DNA of 64,000 bases, from contig JAEUWY010000004.1 of the NCBI GenBank assembly GCA_022059125.1, positions 4,154,001 to 4,218,000 on the forward strand, written 5' to 3'. Position numbers and translations under genes: made by a program. Under the pieces are notes generated by a model, which did no database searches, was not told the origin of the DNA, and was given only the letters and a program-made list of their open reading frames with translations. This DNA comes from Corynespora cassiicola. Taxonomy: Eukaryota; Ascomycota; Dothideomycetes; Pleosporales; Corynesporascaceae. Positions 45,001 through 55,684 of this stretch are shown piece after piece. The first letter of the stretch is position 1, and the number at the start of each line of letters is the position of its first letter.

Positions 45001-45183
45001 TATGTGGAGGGGTGGGATGGGAGGGTGAGGACTGATGGGATTACTGGTGCGGGTGGTGACGCAGTGGTGCCGGAGGGGGCGTACACGTTCTTATGCAAGG
45101 GGCTGCGGGTGTTTGGGGATGAGGCGGTGGAGGGGGATTGGGATGTTGTGCGGAGTGTGGATTTTTGGCTGAGGTACGCTTAG
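42002..45183 (+). CDS. Secreted subtilisin-family serine protease (S8), 11 exons
   Basis: Exons are 42002-42139, 42185-42529, 42573-42691, 42738-42778, 42824-42873, 42919-42949, 42996-43158, 43205-43603, 43651-43800, 43850-44018 and 44065-45183; the ten introns are 43-49 nt and the product is 907 aa. After a signal peptide (ATRWLVIFALFLQSNARS) comes an inhibitor-I9-like propeptide beginning FLVEFEDG. The catalytic domain carries Asp159 (IVDSG), His209 (DGHGTHVAG) and Ser534 (GASGTSMSAP). A protease-associated-like insertion lies between His and Ser. After Ser come the SGI/QAWSAL segment and a beta-rich, Fn3-like C-terminal region with many Ser/Thr/Pro. This is the architecture of the Vpr-like minor extracellular proteases of plant-associated fungi. 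An alternative in-frame ATG at 41957 would add 15 residues before the signal peptide. The intron after exon 9 was set at 43849 because the next AG would give a stop. Confidence 0.92.
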
Positions 45184-45907
45184 CTTGCGAGTGGGAATGG
45201 TGGCTTGGGGTCGAAATTGGCATGGGTGATGGTGTGTTTGACATTATTGGTGTATTCGGGGTCAGGGATGGGACCTGAGTGTAGGGCGTGAACTTGCTAG
45301 GTGCGACATGTGATGGTTTCGACGTGGCCAACGAATAGGATTGAGCAAGTATATGAACAGTACGCGGGGTATGGGATGTGCCGGTACTCTGCGCTTAGGA
45401 GTGACCAAATCGAATTATTGGCGGATACAAGGGGTACAGCTTCTTCAACCACCTCTTACTTCTCTCCACCAACCCGCATTCTCTCTTCTGGATGTCCAGA
45501 TCCGGAAATGTTGCGTCTTTCCGGACCTTGTGGCCGAATCCGCTGTATTAAGTTTGTCTCCTCACTGCGTTCCTCAGTTACCACACCGATCGCCAACCCC
45601 ACGGATTGATGACTCGAGGCATATCCGGAATCATGTTCCATACAACATCTGATTGGCAGTCTCTTCGTGTTTTTTTCTTTTTCTGCCACAATCACATCTC
45701 ATTCGTCACCCCAAATGACGCCGTTCCCATTTAACGTCGTCCACGCAAATTGCGAGAAAAGACGAGGAAATGCGCGGGCGTGGCGGAGAGTTTTTTTCTT
45801 TTTGACGGTTCTTCGGGCGGCCGGAATGTATCAAATCTGAGGCGTGGCGGTCTTGCAGATCTGCTATCTGTACTATTGTATTCGTGTCCTAGGCGATTAT
45901 TGGGCAT

Positions 45908-46108
45908 TCATGTGGCTGAGGTTTCATGGTCGATGTGCGCGTCGTGGCTAATGCCTGTCGGAACCGGGTACATCGCGCTGATTTTCTCATTCGTTACTTC
46001 AGGCGCACCCTCACTCTCCCAGTCATTCTCCGGCCAAGCTGGTGTAGTATAGCAATTGTGCAAGAACAGTGTCGAGACGAAGAATAGAGATAGTGATATG
46101 ACCTCCAT
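45908..46108 (-). CDS. Possible small secreted or membrane-anchored peptide, 66 aa
   Basis: A 66-codon frame begins at an ATG in a near-ideal context (GCAGCCATGG). Its N terminus is strongly hydrophobic (MEVISLSLFFVSTLFLHNCY), fitting a signal peptide or anchor. The remaining 46 residues are polar with one Pro-Ala-Trp segment. There is no homology I can name, and the frame could continue through an intron. Small size makes chance likely enough to keep this tentative. Confidence 0.3.
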   Translation of the reverse strand: MEVISLSLFFVSTLFLHNCYTTPAWPENDWESEGAPEVTNEKISAMYPVPTGISHDAHIDHETSAT

Positions 46109-47639
46109 GGCTGCGGTGGATGTCACGATTGTGATGAAGTCGGGGATGATATACTGAATGAACTGAGGCGAAAAACTTCAACCTTTAATTGAATTGCAGA
46201 ACTTTTTCATTATGTATCTTTCTGCCTACATTATAAATGTCCGGATCTCTCGGAGTGCTCGGCCGATGCGCTGGAAGCGGAGCAATGTCCGGAAAGCGGA
46301 TTCAACCAATAGGGGCGCGCACGATCTCGGCTACGGAACTGCTCGGCTTCGTGTACAATCTTAGAGTCGTGAGAAGATATTGCGCAATAAAACTCTTCTT
46401 CAGAGACTGATAATTTTCGTCCGAGACTTGCACACGAAACAAGCTCACAGTAAAGGGTTTTGTGCAGCATCGGGCACAAGCCACAGACCACATGGCTGTA
46501 AACCTCAGTAGGCGACCAAGATGCTCATGGAATGCATAGGAGACCGAAACAGAATCTTACATTCGTACAAACATACGTAGATAGGTCTTTTAAGCCGTGC
46601 GTACGCATCGAGGGATCAATAAGGGCCCTGTCCTTGCACTGCGGAAGGGTACCACCGCCGTGGGTCCAAGTTGCTTGTTGCCAACAGTCAGTCGATCACG
46701 GAAATATGGATCTGGCCGAAGAACAAAATCGATAAGTAGTGTCAACATTCTCAATCCCATCGATCAAAGCAATATCGAAATCGATGTGCATACCTCAATA
46801 AACATGATTATTTCTGACTGACTCGATTGGGATGACGCGACGGGAGGGAATAAAGGGACTTGAAGATGTCGGAGAAGCAGGTTGCCGTCGCGTGGCCGGA
46901 AAGACCCCCAAACTTACTACGATACGAACGGCGCGCCTCGGGGGGGGCGGGAAAGGGGGTTAGAAACGCCACAATGCCATTACCCCCGTGACACGCCGTT
47001 GGTCAGATCCCAATGGCTTATTGAGGTGTGACAGATGTGATGCTATGACGACGGAGGTCAATATTGAGCGTGGCAGTGCAAAGGTTGGGATTCAGGGGAT
47101 GGAAATTGGCGATTGGTTTCTGTATATTTGTTTCTTCTCATCAAACTCATCCTCATGCGGTAACACGGTAGAAGGCGGTTCTAGAAGAATATCGACGCCG
47201 CCCGAGCAGACAGATGATAGTAATATCTATCACCAATGGCTTTCTCTCTTTCAAGGTTATGGAGGTGGCCACTGTCTCCGTGTTGGTGAGGCCGGTATGT
47301 TCCGCATGTGACGAAATCCAGAACCTGCATTGAACTTTGTTGCATGGCCAGAACATGCTCAGGGCATCAGGGCCACGTTTGTCGAATCCGGAAACGTAGA
47401 AGATGGACAGAAATCGACGACAAGATAATGACCGATTGGCTTAGTACGGCAATCGGCTTCTCTGGAGGCACTCCGTACCTGCGATGGCGTCCGCTCGAGG
47501 TAGATCCCGAACGCGAAAGCGATCTGGAAGCGGACATGATCTCCAACAGCGTGGTTCATGCCCGAAAAGACGGGAGAGGAGACAAGCGGCCACCAGCAGG
47601 CCGTAACTGACATCCTCGATTGGGAATGACAACGGGAGC

Positions 47640-47960
47640 TGAGTGGCTGTCGTGGAGCTAGCATCCAGCCCTGCTGCCGGCGGGCAGAACCTTCTTAGTG
47701 CCAGCTTCAAAGCCTGACTCGTGGGAGCATACGCGCCCTGAGCTATAGCCATGCCAAGATATATGTTCAGCGCAGCGATGCCGTCCAGACTCCCCGATAA
47801 ATAATCAAGCCGACAAAAGGTTCACGCAATCAAAGCCACAGCCAGAATACATTGAGATGGCAATAGGCCGGCTGAAAGGCCAAACTGGTGGTCGAAGTTC
47901 AGGACGATTAAAGTTGGCACTAAAAGGATTCGCGCCAGCACCCGCAGTCGAGCTACAGCA
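47640..47960. repeat. Weak diverged inverted repeat
   Basis: Two head-to-head openings, minus from 47752 and plus from 47857, start MAIAQ and MAIGR. Each reaches LKLALRRF or LKLALKGF after roughly the same distance. At DNA level the best block pairs 47915-47940 with the complement of about 47680-47706 around TGGCACTAA. The similarity is partial and could be accidental. Confidence 0.25.
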
Positions 47961-48236
47961 AAAGGCCCGATCTGTGCATGGCATGCTGGAGCAGAGCCGT
48001 CAACCCGGATCGCTAAAGCAGCTGCTCCGCAAGCCACCACCTTATTCTCTCCCAAAGAACCCGTTTCCAGGGAGAGCCATATTGATGTCAATAAGGCAGG
48101 TGATTGGTTGAATGTGGAATCTTGTTACGTAGGGCGAGCTCCCATGCTCGTGACGAAATGGTAGATCAGGCCTTCGTATCAACTCCTTTTAAACAGATGA
48201 TTCCCATATGCATTCGGGCCGCCACCGTGGAAAAAC

Positions 48237-49802
48237 ATGGGTCTCATAGAGTCGTCCAGTAGGGACCTCGGTCCTCTGTTGAACCGTGTGACTGTATCTA
48301 TGTTTGTCATTGCAGCGATAGTGGTCGGCCTTCGGTAAGTCTGCTGGCAATTGACGGTAGCAATGCTGACTTCTGTAGTTTCTTCACGAGAGTGTGGATA
48401 GTGGGGAAAGTTGGGCTTGACGATTTCTTCATCGCTGGGGCTACCGTGAGTAGAGATCGCAGATTGATCGGGGAGGCTCTGATGTTCGATAGATATTGGG
48501 TGCAGTCCAAATGTCGACCATCTTGCTTCAAGTCAAGCACGGACGCGGCCGTCATGCTCAGGACCTGACGGTAGAGCAATACAACACGATGCTCAAGGTA
48601 TGATGCCCCGATGCATCTGAAGCCAACCAGCTAATTAGCTCAGTACAATTGGATCAACCTGCAGTTATATTTTGTGGTTAATTGGTAAGCTCCGCAGCAA
48701 CTCTGCGTTCGGTCCATCCTAAACATTAGTGAACAGGTCTTTGAAGATGAGCATACTGGCACTATACCATCGCATCGGGTCTGGAAAGAAAGGGCTTCCC
48801 TGGATTTTGAGATCCAAAGTCATTTGGACGCTTGCGGTCCTAATAACGCTTTTCTCCATCTCCATCTTCTTGGTGAGTAGTAAACCAGAGCTGATGGATC
48901 CAGCTGACCAACCTCAGACTGAAATCTTCAGCTGTATGCCTGTTTCGCGGTCTTGGGACGTAGAAGAGACTCCAAGAGGATGCATCGACTCTATGGCATT
49001 CAACCTGGCACAGGGCTCGATCAATGTCCTCACTGACTTGGTCCTACTGCTCTACCCGCTCCCTTTGATCCAGGTATTAAAAATCAATACTCGACAGCGC
49101 AGTATGTTGGAATAGACCGATTCACCGACAAAGCTAACGTCGAAAGCGGCGCTTGTAATGATCTTTGCAATCGGGATCGTCCCTTTGGCTGCCAGCGTCA
49201 TGAGGCTCTGCGACATCGCCCTCACACCGATCCGAGAGCACGTGTCTTGGCGGGAGGCCGACACAAGCTGGTAAGTCGCGTGAGCAAAGCTTGAAACGCA
49301 ATGCTAACTTTTCAGGCAATGGTCCTGGGTGCCAGTGTGGTCCGAGATCGAAGTTGATGTGGGCATTGTCATGGCATCACTTCCCAGCCTGAGCCCGCTG
49401 TTGAGGAAGATGTGGTCCGGATTCTTCACCTACCGAACACCCACCCAGATCCGCGAACTACCAAAGCCGAGAAAAGGCATGGGTTTGGAGGCTCTTGCGA
49501 GTAGGACGCACTCAACGTCGAGCATCGAGGCACGTAAAGATGCCCACGGCTTGGCCTTGTTTGAGCAAGCTCGGATAGTCGAAGAGGGGATGGCGTTCGG
49601 CGAGTATCCAGACCACTACGAGGAAATCGGCATCGCAAAGACAACGAGCCATCCAGACGAAGCACTATGCACGGTACCGCCACCAGTCAAGCAACACAGC
49701 GACCAGGCAATCGACGGTGCCAGCATTGGGAGCACCCATTCTGGCAGAAGCTTTGATGAGAACTGGCCGTGTTCAGACATGGCACCGGTGACTGCCGGGT
49801 GA
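48237..49802 (+). CDS. Rhodopsin-domain integral membrane protein (PTH11-like receptor), 7 exons
   Basis: Exons are 48237-48334, 48379-48445, 48493-48597, 48644-48684, 48737-49101, 49147-49270 and 49316-49802; introns are 44-52 nt and the product is 428 aa. Helix 1 (VTVSMFVIAAIVVGL) is followed by RFFTRVWIVGKVGLDDFF, the standard start of the family. Later blocks are SLKMSILALYHRI, the FSCMPVSRSWD loop, NVLTDLVLLLYPLPLIQ and VGIVMASLPSLSPL in the last helix. A 120-residue cytosolic tail closes the protein. It is an orphan receptor-like protein of the plasma membrane; no ligand is known. It shares with the 36.1 kb gene the phase-0 intron right after the DDxxI/LxxA segment, consistent with common descent. 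The two are only distantly similar. Confidence 0.87.
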
Positions 49803-50880
49803 AAAGAAGGGCGTGACGGGAGGTGTAATGGGTTGAACTCCAGGGCTGTTGCTAAGAGAGCGACACAAACAGCTGATAAGGCGGACGGCAGACAGAGACG
49901 CCCCTGCTACCACGGGCCAGTCATGGCAGCGATGCGAATGGGAGCAGGCAGCATATGAGGGCCGCTGACGGCGTCTGACGAGCTTGGGATGTCATGGCCA
50001 GGGTCAGGTCAGATGGTGGTGTCGGAGAAATGTTGGGCGCCCAATAGCGCGAACCAGGACGAGGGCCGAGCTGGTTGGGACAACGCTAGATTGGGTACGA
50101 CGGCTGTCATCCCAGCGGATGCCCGAGCTGGCTGTACCGGCGGCGCGCGGGACATGGCGGGACAGCATGATGGCCATGGACGAGTTGAGGCGGCGGGATG
50201 GGCATGATGAAAACAGGATGAGGATATCGAAGCTGCCCGGATCACCCGCTAGGCTGCCCGGTTCGGCTAAGGCGGTCGCTGCTGCCTCGGCTCGAATGGC
50301 GGCCATAGCTCCATTCAACGCGACGTGCCTCTAACGTCACATCAACGCCCGCACGCCCGCCGTCTGGACGCGCAGGAGAGCCGTGGGAGGAGTGCGAGGG
50401 GCGAGAGGGGCGAGAGGAGCGCGAGGGGGCGCAAAGGGTGGGAGGAAAGAGTTGGTGTAGCGCTACGGCGGCGTCGAGGCTGCCCTGCGACGCCGGCCTG
50501 CAAGCTTGCTGCTGCGGACGGGAAGCTCTGGCTCAACCCTGCAGCACGCCTGTATTGTCTCGATAGCTATGCGGTAGCGCACTGGCGCCCGCCGTGTCCA
50601 ATTCTCTCTGCATTGTCCTCTCGGAGCCCGTACCGTGGTGCAGGGAGCCGAGTGCTCTCTGGTCAACAACCCCTCCCTCTCCTCCGCCCTCCACCCTTAA
50701 CCCTCCACCTCCGCCCCCTCTGGCTCTCCTGCCCCCCTCAAACAAGTCTCTCCTTCCCGCCCAACTCCCCTGCCCCCCTAGCCGGCCTCGACCATTCACC
50801 ACCTTGATCGCTCCACCTGCCTGGTAAGCTCCCTGCCGTTTGAAGCCCACTGTGCCACACCTATTCTTCCGCCCTCGGCC
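49803..50880. other. GC-rich promoter and leader of the glycogen-binding-domain gene
   Basis: The first part is downstream of the receptor gene. From about 50330 on, the sequence is GC-rich. At 50650-50830 it becomes a long pyrimidine (CT) tract, a common feature just before fungal transcription start sites. No coding frame is convincing. Confidence 0.45.
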
Positions 50881-53548
50881 ATGAGCTTCCTCAAACTCGG
50901 TCCTAATCGCAAGCAGCTCAAAAAGGCTTTGTGGAGGTCCAACAAGCCGCCCACAGAAGCCGCCCCAATCGAGCTCAACGAAACCCGCCCGCCCCTTCTA
51001 CGCCATTCCACCGACCCAGCGCCGCGCCAGACCCGACGCAGGCTTCTGCGTAGACCCCGTCTGCTGCCGCTCGATTCGCCGCCAAATGCCACAATGAAGG
51101 GCACCGCCACCATCACTTTCACCCAGCACGGCGTGCAACCGCCCGTGTACCTCGTCACCTCCGCCAGCCACCCGCCATGGGAGCTGCTCGAGATGGATGC
51201 CAGTGACGACAAGACCGCATCGGGCGACACCGTCTTCGTCCGCCGACTTCTCGACGTACCCGAGGGCAGCTATCAATACAAGGTCCGCATTGGTGACTCA
51301 CATTGGGTCATTGATGAGGCAAAGGAAACAGGTATGTCTGGCTGTTATGCCATCCGTGGCGGTGCTAACCACTGCGAAGCGAGCGATGATTCGGGGAATC
51401 GTAACAATGTCGTCCATGTCAAGCCCGCCACAAGACCCGAAGGTAGATCAGACTCTGCAGCTTCCATTCATTCGCTGCCGGCGCCGGTGAAGGAGCCTTT
51501 ACCCGATGAGGTCGAGAATACTGAGTCACCCCTCGTAGAACACAAGCAACATCATGTTCAAGTTCCGAGAGTTCCACTCCCTTATGTGGCCGTCGAAACA
51601 GTCCCAGACCAAGCCCAGCCTGTATCTGGACCCGAAGAGTCGCAGAGCCTCAATGAAGATGCGTCAAAGCGCACTGCAGATGCCGATCCAGACATCGAGA
51701 CCGTCAGGCTAGATAACGTGGAGAGCCCGGAAGCTAAGCGACCGGACCCACCTCCCGTCCCTGCAGTGGTCGTGGAGAAGGCGGACCTGGAACCTTCTTT
51801 TGGTGACGATTTTGGCGGCAATGCTACCCACGCCCAGAAAATAGCCCATGATTTGAGGGCCGCCGACGCACCTCCAGACAACGTCATTGTTTCATCAGAT
51901 GCAGAGGGTTCGTATGCTATATACTCGTGTCCTTCGAATACTGACAGTCACAGAAGCGAAATCCCATGTCGAGCCTGGGACAGCCGAGGAAAAGCAGGCA
52001 CCCTTATTCGACTTTGAATCCAACCTACCCGCAGACACCGAGGCCAAGCAAGACGCTACCATGAACACGATCGAAGAGGAATCGACCAAGTCTTCGACTG
52101 ACCAGACCAACTCGGATGCTGGTATTGACACGCCGTCAGATTCTACGGGCGCTCGAGATGTTGACCCCACGCCAGATGGCCGCGGCAATGAACTAGACCA
52201 TGCACCACTGCTGCCTCACGAGAGCGGCTCTTCTGACGAATTTCTTGGCCCAGAAGATGCCGAAGAAGTGGACGAGCTCGAGAATGCGCCTTTGCTACCT
52301 CACGAAGCCTCATTTTCAGCCAACGGGCACGTTGGCCATGGCAACAATGCCGAAGACGATTCGGATACTGGCTCCGACGATGGCATATCCGAGCTTGAAC
52401 GCGCCCCTACTCTTCCACACGAGTCTAGCAACGGCGCCACTAGATTGACGTCGCTCCCGTATCAGCGAACCGAAAGCCATGAAATTCCACGCAGCCCTAG
52501 TGCTGTCGTGGTTGACGGAAAACTGCTTTTTCCACATGAGATTGCGACTACCAGCAGGACTTCTAGCCGAAGCAACAGCGCCATGTTTTTACGCCAGCGC
52601 ACTAGCAGCGGAAGCATTCCTCTTGCAATTCCCCGCTCAGACGAAGAGGACCAAGACCTCAACGATCCGTCACTAGAGCCATTTCCCACCACTCGTGACC
52701 AGATCCTGGAGCGCGTGGCGTCAATCGGTACAAACATGAACGAAGAAGCGTTGGAGTCGCCACAAGATGCTCACTCACCGTTCTCAGTCAGGTCTCAAGC
52801 TTGCGAGTCTGTCGATCTTGCCCGGAATTCGTCACATACATCGCTCGTTGCTGTTGCAGAGGCCGACGAGCCTGAAGACGAGGAAGATCTTCCCTCACCG
52901 GTGCTCAACATGCCCATGCAAGATGTCAGGGCCGAGGAGGTTCCGAATGAAGACTCATTGATCACCCCCAAAGTTGAGCGGACACAAGAGGACATGATGA
53001 GCGTCAGCCACCAACCCTCCGGTTCACGGGCCTCTCCAAAGGCTACAAATGACGGCGGGAAATCAAAACAGTGGGATAGTGTATACGAGTCTATTGCGAC
53101 GCCGTCCAAGGTGCTTGATCCGCCCACTCCTCCTCTGACCCCCAAAAAGCAAGAAGAACCAATGGCTAAGACCAGTCATCCATCTCAGGAGAGCCCTGAG
53201 AGCTCATCGGCAAAAGCTCAAAGGAAACCACCATCGTCGGATACAGCATCAGTCAGAAACGCTCGCTCGTCTTCTCCTGCCGCAGCCGTTCGCAAAGAGA
53301 GTTTTCTCCGGGCCTTCATCCGAGTCCTCTTTGGTCCCATCGGCCGCATTCTAGATGCTTTGTTTGGGGGTCGCAAGCAAGCGAGGTAAGTTGTCAAAGG
53401 ATTTAGTCATGTATTCATCAAGGCGGCATTCGAACGGCCGAAGATTTTCTTTTCTTTGGCCCCTTGGGTGGCGCTGACGCATGTTAGTATTGCGGTTCTT
53501 GTGGCGAGCATTGCAGCTGCAGTCTATTATTTCATTCTGGCTGTCTAG
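50881..53548 (+). CDS. AMPK-type glycogen-binding-domain protein with repeats and C-terminal membrane tail, 4 exons
   Basis: Exons are 50881-51331, 51380-51907, 51954-53385 and 53488-53548; introns are 48, 46 and 102 nt and the product is 823 aa. A carbohydrate-binding domain of the AMPK-beta type lies at about residues 72-170. Its landmarks are TITFTQHG, PPVYLVTSAS, HPPWELLEMD, EGSYQYKVRIGDSHWVID and GNRNNVVHV. A 600-residue acidic, Ser-rich disordered region follows, containing repeats of the form [DE]LxxAPxLPHE. A short Arg/Lys patch (GRILDALFGGRKQA) precedes a last exon that adds one hydrophobic helix (IAVLVASIAAAVYYFILAV) ending at the stop, which is a tail anchor. There is no kinase or debranching domain. 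The protein is expected to face the cytosol and could tether glycogen or a glycogen-bound complex to a membrane. A second good ATG at 51094 just before the domain may be the true start. Confidence 0.85.
52199..52545 (+). repeat. APxLPHE motif repeat in the glycogen-binding-domain protein
   Basis: Four copies of a short motif occur 25-50 residues apart: HAPLLPHES, NAPLLPHEA, RAPTLPHES and a looser GKLLFPHEI. The first three are preceded by an acidic residue and Leu (ELD/ELE/ELE). Spacing is irregular, so these are linear motifs and not a folded repeat. Confidence 0.85.
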
Positions 53549-54049
53549 AGCGGAGGCCTTGATGGGCGAGACTGGACAGGGTGTACATTCACGATTCAAG
53601 GCGCATCTGGCTATAATGAGGTATGACATAAGAGGAGGTTTAGGCTACCTACTTCTCGAACACCCTAATTGAATAATCTTCCAAGGCTTTCAATCCGGCC
53701 CTGTCCATTTTGGGTTAGCTACCACGTGCTGTCGTGAAGGCACGGCGCCATCCCATCTAGCTTCCCCGCAGGAGTCTCCCCGCACTAGTACCCTCCCCAC
53801 CTCATGACGATGCTAATAGGCCCGAGCGCGGAACACGACCGCTCACGGAACGCGACTCACTTCTGCCGAGTCGAACGAGGCACAACGTCCCAATTGGGCG
53901 CCGAGGTATGTGAGACAGCGGCGGAGTAACGTTGCCCAAGCTCGCTGGCGGAGTGGAGCCGTTGAGGATGATTTATAAGGAGGGGTACGCAGCGCATCTC
54001 AACCATTGATCCCCCCGCACCCGTCGCGAATTGACTTTCAAACGACATC
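53549..54049 (+). promoter_or_regulatory. Promoter region of the alcohol dehydrogenase gene
   Basis: The 500-base interval contains a TATAA element at 53974-53978, 76 bases before the ATG, which is good core-promoter spacing. The first 150 bases belong to the 3' end of the preceding gene. No other gene is visible. Confidence 0.45.
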
Positions 54050-55308
54050 ATGGCAGACGACAAGGTAGCTACGTTTGACATCCCGAAGGAGTGCAAGGCC
54101 GGAGTGGTCGTCAACGAGGGCCCCGACTTTCATGTGGAGGTGCAGATGGTGCCCGTTCCTGAGATTAGTACGTAGCCGTCTCGGTGGAATGGGAGGATGG
54201 GACAGCAGTTTTGACTGAATGATGACAGAGCCCAATGAAGTCCTCATCAAGCTCAATGCGACTGGTATCTGCCATTCGGACATTCACTTCATGATGAATG
54301 ATTGGGCGCTGCCCAAGATGTCCGAGATGGGCACCAAGTGCGCGGGCCACGAAGGTGCCGGCGTCATAGTCAAGGTCGGCTCCGCTGTCAAGACTCTGAA
54401 GCCGGGCATGCGCGCCGGATACAAGGTACGCCCATCATTCCCCTCTTTCGGTTCCTCCTTACTCTATCCCGCGCTACCCGTCCCGTTCCGTCTCGATCCG
54501 TACTGACCAGACCCCCCTCCAGCCCATCCAAGACACCTGCGGCGCCTGCGAGCTCTGCCGTACAGACAAGGAATGCTACTGCCCCGGCGCCGTCTTCACT
54601 GGCCTCATGTGCGACGGCTCCTACAAGCAATACATTGTCTCTCCGGAGCGCTACACGACGCTCATCCCCGACGGCGTCAACGACTACATTGCCGGCCCCA
54701 TCATGTGCAGCGCCTCCACAATCTACACCTCAATCAAGGACTCGGGCCTGCAGCCGGGCGACTGGGCCGTATTCCCTGGCGGCGGCGGCGGCGTCGGAAT
54801 GCAGGGCATCCAGCTCGCCAAAGCCATGGGCCTGCGGCCCGTAGCCGTGGACACGGGCGCAGACAAGAAGAAGCTGTGCCTCGAGACGGCGGGCGCCGAG
54901 GTGTTTGTCGACTTCAAGGAGACGCCCAACGTCGCCGAGCAGATTGTCAAGATCTGCGATGGCATCGGCGCGCATGCCGTCTTCGTCACCGCCGTGCAGA
55001 CGTACCCGGCGTCGATTTCGTACCTGGGCGGCAGGGTGGGCGGTAAGGTTATGTGCATTGGGCTGCCGCCGGCGGGGACGCAGCATATTGACGTGGATCC
55101 GAATCAGATGTGCTTCAAGAAGCAGGGAGTGCAGGGGACCCTGGTGAGCTCCATGGCGGATGTGGACAAGACACTCGATTTTGCGAAGAGGGGGTTGCTC
55201 AAGCCCATTTATACCGTGTATCCGCTCAGCAAGTTTGATGAGGCGGTGCAGAAGTTGAGGAGGGGCGAGATTGCGGGGAGGGCGGTGGTGGATTTTAATA
55301 TGGAGTAA
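54050..55308 (+). CDS. Zinc-dependent alcohol dehydrogenase (MDR family), 3 exons
   Basis: Exons are 54050-54167, 54229-54425 and 54523-55308, with introns of 61 and 97 nt; the product is 366 aa. Catalytic zinc ligands are the Cys of GICHSD, the His of GHEGAG and the Cys of MCSAST. The structural zinc lobe is CGACELCRTDKECYC, with the C-x2-C-x2-C-x7-C spacing. The NAD(P)-binding fold is marked by GGGGGVGMQG, and the following strand ends VAVDTG. It should oxidise alcohols or reduce aldehydes in the cytosol; overall it resembles yeast-type ADH1-like and propanol-preferring enzymes. The first intron interrupts the codon for Lys in PEIKPNEV. The third exon is GC-rich, typical of a well-expressed gene. 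Precise substrate is not readable. Confidence 0.95.
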
Positions 55309-55684
55309 GGTAAGAGATTCTTACAAATTAGATACCTCGTTAGTGTAAGAGAAGTTTCGGTGTATTATTTTCTGTTTGAGTGAAGGCGCGACGTGAGGTT
55401 CCATTCGTGAATGAGGCCGAATGAGGGTCCCTCGGACGATTTCTAGGCTGGAAATGAATATATTTCTCAGATCGTTTTACGATTTACACATCTAACTCAG
55501 GTGGGATTAAATCTTTGTAAGCCGCATACACGTGATAGAGTGGATCAACATGCTACATCTACGAAGCAAAACAAGAAGAAGGAAATTCAATTAAATTGTT
55601 GCTCACACAAATTAAATCATCACGACTCAGAGTTCAATGCCAGCACAGAGGGTTCAGCGTCTCATCATTACTGTCCCATTTCAT
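55309..55684. other. Convergent spacer
   Basis: Contains the 3' ends of the alcohol dehydrogenase and the minus-strand gene to the right. AT-rich, without a supportable frame. Confidence 0.45.

Larger units (their letters stand above)
45184..48236. other. Gene-poor 3 kb stretch
   Basis: No conserved gene is recognised. A possible small secreted peptide gene lies at 45.9-46.1 kb on the minus strand. A weak head-to-head sequence similarity occurs at 47.65-47.96 kb. Remaining openings are under 110 codons and overlap on both strands. Confidence 0.45.
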
